Shown here in pieces: positions 55,646 through 64,000 of a DNA stretch of 64,000 nucleotides. The translations under genes were made by a program, and so were the position numbers. Within the stretch, counting starts at the first letter, position 1. Every line of letters starts with the position of its first letter. A model generated the notes under the pieces. The model had not been told where the DNA came from and did no database searches. It was given only the letters and a program-made list of their open reading frames with translations. This stretch comes from Piper betle (lineage: Eukaryota > Streptophyta > Magnoliopsida > Piperales > Piperaceae): the NCBI GenBank assembly GCA_033002965.1, contig JAURVB010001993.1:1-64000 (forward strand), written 5' to 3'.

Positions 55646-58600
55646 TCATGATAATATTACCTGGTCAATTGTTTTTTCATGTTCCAAGATCACATGAAAC
55701 AATTCAGACATGTCATTCTCTACTAGCTGCCTCAAAACATCATCCTCAATAGTTTCTATGAGGTTACCAGATGCATGCTTAACTTCACAACCAGCAAAAA
55801 CCATCCGAGCCTGGTGCTCTTTCAGAGTCGTTTTCTCATACTTATTCTCTTCCATTGTGCCGGCAGCTAGTAATTGGTATACATGAACAACTCTCTTCTG
55901 ACCTGGCCGATAAACTCTGGCAATCGCCTGTTTCGTCTTTGAAGGGTTCCATTCAGAATCCAGAAATACAACTCGAGAAGCTGCAGTCAAGCTAATCCCT
56001 TCTGCACTTGTTGCGGTTGAAGCTAGCAACACTTTGGCGGAATTGCCTTTGAACTGCTCTATCAGCTGCCCGCGTTCATCCATGTCTTGATCCCCATTGA
56101 GCATCAGGACCTGGACGCCTCTTTTCCATTTGAACATTTGTTCAAAGAATCTAATAAGTAATTTAAATGGATGCAAAAGACGGCAAAAGACGAGCACCTT
56201 CTCTCCTGTTAAGTGACAATGCTGGACTAGGTTTATGACAAACTTTACCTTGGAACCTTCCTCTGAGTTTAACTCGTGATTTTCTAGCTCTTCCAATTCC
56301 ACTGTACTGAAGTATTTTTGGATGCCATGGAAGGTTGTGATCAGCCAAGGATGCACTGATCCAAGAGTGACGGCAATCTCCCATCCAAAACTGTGGAAAG
56401 TAACGTCCTCACATTCTTCTAACTTTGATAAAACCTTCTGTTGCATGTCTGTAGATTTTAATAAAATTGTGTAGGTCTCAATGCCAGGAAGTCTGCTTGT
56501 AGCTTGACTAGTATAAACGTCTATAAAATGATTTGTCAGTCTTCCTAACAAATCAAGCCCATGCTTCCTCTCCTTTTCTTCTCTTGAATTTATATAATTT
56601 GCTATACACTCTATGAAGATATGTCTAGCATGTTTACCTTGCGACTCACTGCGATGGTTGCCACCCTTCATTTCCCATTGTCTGGCGACAACAGGTTTGA
56701 AAGCAGTCATCACCTCTACAATAAAGCTAGGCCTGGCCAACCATAATGTGTTGAAGTACTCCACGAAATTATTCTGGAACAAAGTTCCAGAAAGTAAAAT
56801 CCTCATATTTGTTTCAATTTCCATGAGTGCTTTCCTCTGCTTAGACTTTGTGCTTCTGGGATTGTGCCCTTCATCAAGAATCAAAATTCCAGGACTTCTT
56901 TGCAAAATGTTTGCAACCTGTTTTATATATGGAGACTCCCGTTCCTTCTTTGTCAAGGAGAGAAATGTGGAATAACTCATAAGAAGAATGCTCGTGTGTT
57001 GATGCCATTTGTGCAAAACTTCCAAACAACTTAATACATGCATCAGTTTGCTTTTCTTATTTTCGTATTTCAAACCATTACCATGCTTTTGTATTCCATA
57101 CATTGGATACACTGGAAAGGGTGAACCCCATTTTTAAACTCCTGAATCCAGACATGCATTACTATCTTCGGGGCAAGAATAAGTGGCTTTTTCCTTGGAA
57201 ATAGCTTCAAGTAACTCACTATAAATGCAATGATGAGAAAAGTCTTTCCCGATCCTGGGGAATGAGAAATTATACAGCCTCCCACATTTTTTGACTCTTT
57301 GCACAAATCTTGTCGGTTAACTGAGCCAGCAACATGTTTCCAGATAAAATTCAGTGCCCTTTGCTGGTGTGGATGCAGTTTCTTTGCCATTTGAGGTATC
57401 AAGGAGACAATGTTATCAAAACCATCCAATTTGGATGAAGAACCATCATATGACTGATTCAAGTCGAAACGAAAATAATCAATAAAAAAATCAAGATCAT
57501 CGTTGCTAGATTCTTGCTTCCATCTAAATGTTGCCTTCTCCAACTGAAATGGAAAACATATATTAGCACAAGAGGAAGTGCAACCACACGATTTTAAAAA
57601 GCTACTTTCTAAAAGTACCATAGTTTTTTAAAAAAACACTTACAGGAAGGATTCTTAAAACATGGCCTTAAAAATTACTTTTAATTGAATAATCAATTTC
57701 ACAAGGCCTTCAAAAGTCATTTTTTCGTCATGGGTATACATTGAACTTTTAAGAGAAAATGAATAGGGTCAATCACATAAATGGATAGAATTGTTCCTCA
57801 GAGATACTTACAAATGAAGGTAAAATGTATCTTCGTTCAACCACAACAGAGCACAGTTGGCATACAAGACCAATTTCTTCATCGAGTTCATACTCATGGC
57901 AGCAAGTTTGTTCCTTGAGTTCTTTTTCCCTATCTAAATTTGAAGTGGAGAAATCTGCTGTCTTACCCTGCAAATAAATGGATCACTCCGCATGAGAACA
58001 CCAATTGTTATAAAGTACACTTGCTTTAAATGGGTAAATTCAATATTAACCAACAGCCTTGCTTTGAGGCTTGAGAACTCTAATTTCAGCAACATAAATT
58101 TCCCAAATGGTTAGACTACCAACCAGATTCCTAGAAAAAAACATGAAAAAAAATGGAATCTTGAAAAACTTTGGGTGCAGCAATTGCGGATTACCAAATG
58201 TATAAACAAAATATGAAAAATATTCTCGCTGTTTACTATGACCTGATTCAGTTCAGTACCAAGTGCTGAAAGTGCCATGTCCATGGCTTCCCACAAATCC
58301 GCATGCTCCAAATTTTCTCTCCTGCTCTTCGTCACTTGATGTAATGAATTTCCACCTTAGTTTCTGTTCCTTCAAATTATTGACATCATCACAATCAGAT
58401 GAATCTTGGGGGTTTTTCTCCTCCATTTCAATCTTCTTTATCCAAGTTTTTATCATTTTCGTGAGATCATGTGTACGAGAAACTTGTCTCATTGTATGGA
58501 AGTCAGCATACGAATGCTTCCTATTCTCCTTTCTACTCAAATAACTTTTACTGTTTTTCTTTGGATTGGCCTGCCCATTGTCAGCAGGAGGACCGTCCCA

Positions 58601-59864
58601 TTCTAGCAAAAATTTCTCTTGACATTTAACAAAACTTTTATTCGAGGTATGTCTAGATGGTGCGCGCTTGTTCTTTGGCATTTGATGATCTCCTATTTTC
58701 TTCCAGACAGCTTCATGATCAAAGGAGTCATTAGTACAATTGGAGCTAGCTTCATAGACAACAAGGCTTAAATTTGTGTTTCCAGACTCAACCATAGTCT
58801 GATTATCAGAGACCTTATCGAACTTTCTCTCAGAGATCTTATCTGACTTTCTGACTTTAAGAACATTGGCATCAGAACTGTCGGAGCAAGCCTTTTCAGA
58901 GAGCAGATTCCTTTCAGTTTTTCTCGTCAACTTCTTCCTTTTGGTCGAGGATGTAGTTGTGGATTGACCTTCAGGACTAGCTCTATATATAACAAGGCTT
59001 AACTTTTTGTCTCCCAACTCAACCATTGTCCTTTCAGCGAGCATTTTCCTTTTGCTTGATGGCGTACTTGTGAATGGAACTGCAGTAACAGGTACCTGAG
59101 ATTCGACTTCTCCGTTTTCTTCCTTGCATGTGTAGCGCCAAACAACCTTGTGCCTCTCTGAAAATCCACTTTTGTCAGAATAACGATCTGGTTCTATCCT
59201 TTGGCGTTTAGATCGTCTCAAGGAAAGAAAATCACTGCTACCATCAGTATAATCACTTTCCAAACTGTCCTCATCGTCTTCATCTTCAATTAGGATGGTT
59301 TCTGCATTGGAAACTATAGGACCATAAGATTCAATAAAAGGTATTGTAACACCATCACATCGTTGGAATGTTATAACCTTATCCATCACCCCACCATTCA
59401 AGATGACATACACTAGCTCTTGTTGAACTACTCTTAATTCAAAATCTGCTTTCTTGAGTATTGACAATACGAGCATCCATGCTGATTCAGAAAAGAATGT
59501 GTCACAATAGAGTCTGGCCTGATCCACATTAGGACAATCTTCTATAGAGTTTAAGCCACAATGGTCATCTCCTAGAACTTTCAGATAAAGCTTCTGGAGG
59601 ATGAATAGAGTTCTAAGAGATACTCTAATAACCTCATTATCAACTGTTTCCCTTCTCCTCCCATTCTCGTCACTATCCCTGTAATAGCTAACCAGGAAAT
59701 GGCATGTGCACCTAGGCTTATGAGGTCTTCTAACAATCGATATAATCCGAGCATTTCGGCAACCCTAACAATAAGAAAATAGGGCTCATTGAGAGACATG
59801 AACAAGTACTTTGAGAAAGTTTATCCATATCCTTTTGGTTTTTATGAATGCGTGCATATATATC

Positions 59865-59904
<40 letters not shown>

Positions 59905-60639
59905 ATCAAATTTACAGAGGAGAGGGCTCACAGGCTTTGAAAATACACATATATCCACACCAGGCTTCAAGAAGTGTTTGCAATCAGATGGAAGAGCCTT
60001 TCTCGGCCTCAATCGAAGACGCTGAATCGCCTCCCTCCCTTGAAGTTCATATCCATCGTGATTCTCAATTTGCAATAAGAAACGGCCTTCACATATCCTA
60101 AAACGCTTCACGGGAAGCCATGACCCTTCGTGGCATATCTCAAATGCTGCAATTTCGATCAAGATGCGAGCAATAAGTAGAACCTTATAATAAGGAGAAC
60201 CGAATGAAACCGAAACAAAGCAGACCAAACATACAGATAACAAAATTGGTCAAGACCTGATCATCACTAATTAAATTTGGCCAAAATAAAAACGACACCG
60301 CAAACGAAATCAAACGGTTAGACAGTATAAGTCCCGAAACAGGTAACAATCAAACTCTGCCCAACACACACAATCTACTCCACCAAAACCGTACCAGGCA
60401 CATGCAAAGGAAGCTAAGATTGAAGCATGCATGCAGAGTCATCTATTTAACAGGGTAAAATCAAAACCAAAATCTAGTACAACAAACAGCTGCACAGTGA
60501 GTGTCCTAAACAAAATGAGAAAACAAGAACATGGGCCAATCTGATATTACATTCAGATATCAACATTTGTGTCACTTGCCCACTTCCCAGTGCTACAGCT
60601 AGAACACACAACTTTCAGGAAGAACTGACCTGAAGACAT
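55646..60639 (-). CDS. CLSY1: CLASSY1/2-type SNF2 protein (RNA-directed DNA methylation; two frame breaks)
   Basis: CLSY proteins are nuclear SNF2-family factors that recruit RNA polymerase IV for 24-nt siRNA production. Exons: 60639-60630 (start MSS), 60146-59932, 59764-58243, 57967-57812, 57543-55646. The N-terminal CLSY region reads FEICHEGSWLPVKRFRICEG, LRLRPRKALPSDCKHFLKPG, VDICVFSKP, NARIISIVRRPHKPRCTCHF and RRSKRQRIEPDRY. Exon 4 has a Cys-rich EEIGLVCQLCSVVVERR. The helicase core has SHSPGSGKTFLIIAFIVSYL (Walker A, about residue 735), LILDEGHNPRSTKS (DEGH box, typical of CLSY/DRD1), LLSGTLFQNNFVEYFNTL, EGISLTAASRVVFLDSEWNP and QAIARVYRPGQKR. One extra base in the A-run at 58313-58316 and one missing at 57131-57135 break the frame; exon-length arithmetic then gives about 1266 residues, close to the Arabidopsis protein. 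The 10-nt first coding exon is the least certain part. Confidence 0.92.
59860..59904. repeat. (TA)n(GA)n microsatellite
   Basis: TA then GA dinucleotide runs within the intron between the second and third coding exons of the CLSY gene. Confidence 0.9.
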
Positions 60640-60839
60640 GGTGTGGAGAGCATGGAGTGGGTGGAAAGGGAGGAACGGAGGAGCCCAGAAAGAGAAGGGA
60701 GGGGAAGAGAAAAGTGGAGAGTGCGTTGCCTCCAAGTGGGGGCGCAGGGTACGAAGAAGTCCGCTGCATGTAAAGAGGGAAAAGAGGGCCTATTTTTCAA
60801 CAAGGACTCGCACTGACCAACACTTCTGACGAACACAAA

Positions 60840-62760
60840 TGTCGGCGTTTTTTAGTAAATAGTTAATGTGCTTTTGCCGGACTTGGCTTAGATACTTAGT
60901 CTAGATTTTTTCATGGGTATGCTCGTACATGGGAAATATAAATATGGTGTTTTTTTTGTAAGAAATATAAATATGGTCTTTTTTTGTTAGAAATATAAAT
61001 ATGGTGGTTTGTGTGGATTTTTGTTTTATGAAATAATGATAATGCTTTGTATAAGTTTTATATATGTTATTATGTGGTTGTAAAAATTTAATTTATTTTG
61101 CCAGTCTCAATTATTTATTTTTACTTGTCAGGGAATGTAGTTAATTTATCGTGTAAATATTTTATTTGGTATTTTTTTTCAAGGCAAGTAGATTGAGTGG
61201 GTTAGGTAAATCCAAGTTAAAAAATTAGGTGATTATAACTGGGTTCAAATAACTTGAGCAGTTAGGAGTTTTTTAAATATATAAATTTGTGTGGATCAAT
61301 CGTGTCTTAATACGTCCAAATAAATCTTAATTTTATTTACCCAAAAAAAATATCATGATTGATAGTTTGTTCGTTATTATGAGATTATTTTTTATAAAAA
61401 AAGATATTGTAAAAAAAATAAATATGTGCCATATTTATTTATGCAACTAATATATTCTTAATAACTAATAATAAAATATAATAAAAATAAATTATTATAA
61501 TATATCATATTTTTCAATTTTGAAGATTATCTAAAATCTATCTAAATAAGATAGGGGAGTACTGCTCTGAAAATACTACAAAATTATATTTTTTTGTTAT
61601 TATTGGAACCTTTTATTAGAAGTAGTTGAATTGAGCGATCGCTTCAGAAAGAATAAATAAATAAATATACTAACAAATCAATTCATTCATATATGCCATC
61701 ATATTAAAATATTTAACTAAAAGTATAGAGTTCTGACATCCAGCCTTCCATGAGCGATGTGATGGTTAACAACTACTTATTTTTAAATGTTTTTTGTTTA
61801 TTTTTTATTTTCTCTGGTATAATTAAAATATATATATATATATAAAGAATGTGCAATATATTGAGTACTTCCATGCAAGAAATAAAAATAAATACATCTA
61901 AAAAATAATTACTTAAATTAATTACTAATCTCTTAAGCCAGTCAAGTCAATTAAAATATTTATGCCTTATTTAATTTATTTTAAAATTTTAATTTAATTA
62001 AATCAAATTTTAAATTAATCGCACTTACAGGAATTTTTATCAAATTAAATATTGAGCCAAATTTTATGATTACAACTTTTTTTAAAAATAATTACCCCAT
62101 AGAAAGCGCTAGCTATATTTTTTAAAAATAAAAATTTAGTTTTTTAATAAAATTTAGTTATTTATTTTTTTAAGAATTTAATATTTAAGAGGAGTTAAAA
62201 TTATTAAAAATAAGAATTAAAAATGAGCAGGGTCATACCAATTTAAAATTTTATAAAATTTTAGTATTGTTTAAAAGTATCTCTAAAATAACAACAACAA
62301 TCCCACCTTTTTTTTGTTTGCTAGGCTAATGCTATACAGGCCCAGGAATAAATACTCCTCAAAAGCAGTGCACTGACCCAAAAAATTACCTTTATCATAA
62401 CTTTCACCACAAAGTAATATTTTTCAAAGTTTAAATAAAATATATTAATATTTATAAAAAAATTAAACATAAATAAAAAAATAAAGAATTAACTACAAAG
62501 TTACCTAAGCAATCAGATATATACGTAGATAATAACATTAATTTATTATTAAAATTTTAAAATTGATACCAAAATATTTAACGGGGATATTTTATTTATA
62601 TTTAATTTAGTCTTCTGATCTATATTGGTTATTATTTTAATAAATATAAAGACTTCTTTATCAAGGAGAAATTATTTTTTTGACATTCCTAGAAGAATTA
62701 ATTATAATTATTAGAAACTTTTTTTAATAATGACAAATTTACCTTCTTATTTTTTAATTT
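60840..62760. other. Long AT-rich spacer upstream of CLSY
   Basis: The first few hundred bases are the likely CLSY promoter. The remainder is extremely AT-rich without open frames or recognisable elements; AAATATAAATATGGT is repeated three times at 60946-61005. Confidence 0.5.
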
Positions 62761-62957
62761 ATTTTTACAGGGTTATTGACTATTGCCACCAGTTGCCTCG
62801 TCATAAGGCAGTCAAATAAGACTACCCAATTTTTTTTTTGTATTTATATTATAGCTCCGACCACTCGAGTGACAACTGCCCGTGAATGGCTTTAGAAAGT
62901 TGGATATGACTGCCCAAGACTAAGGGCAGATCTATTTTTGACAGCTAGGCTTGACTA

Positions 62958-63029
62958 CCCTAGGCCTTGGGTGGCCCCATCCCAATGTCGACAACCCTAG
63001 GCCTTGGGTGGCCCCATCCCAATGTCGAC
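62958..63029. repeat. 37-bp tandem duplication
   Basis: CCCTAGGCCTTGGGTGGCCC followed by ATCCCAATGTCGAC occurs twice with a 37-bp period. The flanks (62770-62950) hold repeated ACTGCC/GACTACC motifs. Confidence 0.9.
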
Positions 63030-63560
63030 CGGCTTTTTTTAAAAAAATTTAATTAATTTATTTATTTATTTAAAAAATAAGGCTATTTTAAAACAATTCA
63101 AATTTCCCCTTTTATTAATTATGTTCAATTCCCCACCATCGGATAATATAAAAAAATTCCCTTTTTTGGGTAAAAACCTGAAATATAAATCAACAATATT
63201 TTTCAATAAAAATTAATCCGCAAAAATTATATTTATCTCATTGGTTAATGTCACTCGTACGTATAGCAGAAGGGGCATGAGCAACATACCTACGTTAAAC
63301 GACGCAAAGGAAAGTAAAAATGAAAATTTTTTTATCCGACACAACACAATTAAAGTGACAAGAACTTGAATCGACTAGGGTGGCTAAGGTAGTCACTAAA
63401 ATAAAATTTGGTGCAAATCGAACCAGCAGCTACATAACAGGCAGTTGATTAGATATTTGACAGACAGTAGCCTCGCTTGTACGTAAATGTTCATATGACA
63501 AGAACAACGATTTCATATTCCAAGTGCTTTTATTTTTTAGAAAACATAAAATCCTTGGGA
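63030..63560. other. AT-rich spacer before MIR390
   Basis: No gene recognised. Confidence 0.5.
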
Positions 63561-63570
63561 TATATCGAAC

Positions 63571-63580
63571 TTATATAAAC
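63571..63580 (+). promoter_or_regulatory. Candidate TATA box for the MIR390 primary transcript
   Basis: TTATATAAAC lies about 330 bp upstream of the hairpin. Plant MIR genes usually have a TATA box some 30 bp before the transcript start and a leader of this order, so a start near 63605 is plausible. It is one of several AT-rich possibilities. Confidence 0.3.
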
Positions 63581-63896
63581 TGTTTCAAACATAAAATCCA
63601 TGTCGGAAAGTCTTTGAACGTTGTGCATGGGCCTCGCTATATGTTACCCAAATTGGATAAAAGATAGGTGCCATATTAGTTCACTCTAGCTACGTGGGCC
63701 GTCCAGTTACCACAAATATTATGACAAATCGGGTACATCGACGAACACTTACATTGGGACGGACTTTCAAGATAAGAATATACCCCCTCCCCCCATCTCT
63801 GGCTTTCGCTAGTGTATATGCCATGTGTGTATCAGTGGAGCAGCTTCCTGCAATTGGTCTTACTTATCATCATGATGGGAGTCAAAGGAGCAAGGA

Positions 63897-64000
63897 AGAA
63901 TCGGTAAAGCTCAGGAGGGATAGCGTCATTATATGTGCAGGCGTATATTATGTATGCACCTAATCATGCCGACGCTATCCATCCTGAGCTCTACGGGTTT
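63897..64000 (+). ncRNA. MIR390: MIR390 microRNA precursor hairpin (cut at window end)
   Basis: The 5' arm holds AAGCTCAGGAGGGATAGCGT then C at 63907-63927, which is miR390 with U instead of C at position 20. The 3' arm holds CGCTATCCATCCTGAGCTCT then A at 63973-63993, the miR390* strand, giving the 2-nt 3' overhangs expected of Dicer products. Pairing runs 63904-63927 with 63971-63994 and continues downward to the window edge; the loop includes a small GTGCA/TGCAC stem. Position 1 (A) faces C and position 11 (G at 63917) faces A at 63981, the central G-A mismatch known from miR390 duplexes and linked to AGO7 loading. miR390 guides AGO7 to TAS3 transcripts to start tasi-ARF production, which limits auxin response factors. 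The lower stem is truncated, so the full precursor length is unknown. Confidence 0.93.

Noticed and set aside
63694..63963. 89-codon plus-strand frame at the window end
   Set aside because: It runs through the 5' arm of the MIR390 hairpin and has no domain; the microRNA explains the sequence.

Overview
This is a plant nuclear window. Genes are split by short GT-AG introns, spacers are very AT-rich, and roughly a quarter to a third is recognisable transposon sequence. Several coding sequences are strongly GC-rich (prohibitin, ABA receptor) while others are AT-rich, which points to a monocot, probably not a grass; that placement is inference. No bacterial-type features are present.

Layout. 1-2556: the reverse-oriented end of a large LTR-like repeat. 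3625-9240: a decayed copy of the same repeat family, broken up by two hAT transposons and a small MITE, then a second LTR-like piece. 10093-16799 (+): a plastidic glucose transporter-like MFS gene in 12 exons. 17800-18637 (-): an intronless type-I prohibitin. 19450-25136: a solo-LTR-like element with a perfect 5-bp target duplication, containing a younger copy of itself. 29333-31240 (+): a TBL (xylan O-acetyltransferase family) gene. 37304-37953 (+): an intronless PYR/PYL ABA receptor. 40896-43250: two GC-rich, (TA)n-flanked elements in a duplicated block. 44094-45452 (+): an E-type PPR protein. 45694-49211 (-): a p24-delta cargo receptor whose intron 2 holds another hAT copy. 50506-51373: another hAT copy. 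52770-54772 (+): a degenerate Shewanella-like protein phosphatase. 55646-60639 (-): a full-length CLASSY1/2-type SNF2 gene of RNA-directed DNA methylation. 63897-64000 (+): a MIR390 hairpin running into the window end.

Three results cut across the window. First, six otherwise conserved genes carry nine single-base frame breaks; eight fall at or beside short homopolymers, and the ninth (PYL) is placed only to an interval that contains one. Exon-length arithmetic and family homology predict intact proteins of usual length once each is accounted for. This looks like consensus error in the assembly rather than decay. The phosphatase differs: it has a substituted catalytic glycine and a substitution-type stop, so it is a real pseudogene candidate. 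Second, a hAT family is present in five copies (174-2742 bp) with 8-bp target duplications, and two of these copies carry a block also found near the 3' end of the large LTR family. Third, the MIR390 hairpin keeps the G-A mismatch at position 11 known from the family but has U instead of C at position 20 of the mature strand, with a matching A in the star strand.

Functionally the genes are unrelated housekeeping and regulatory genes: sugar transport, mitochondrial scaffold, wall acetylation, ABA perception, organelle RNA processing, secretory traffic, and two small-RNA components (CLASSY and MIR390). Nothing suggests a co-regulated cluster.
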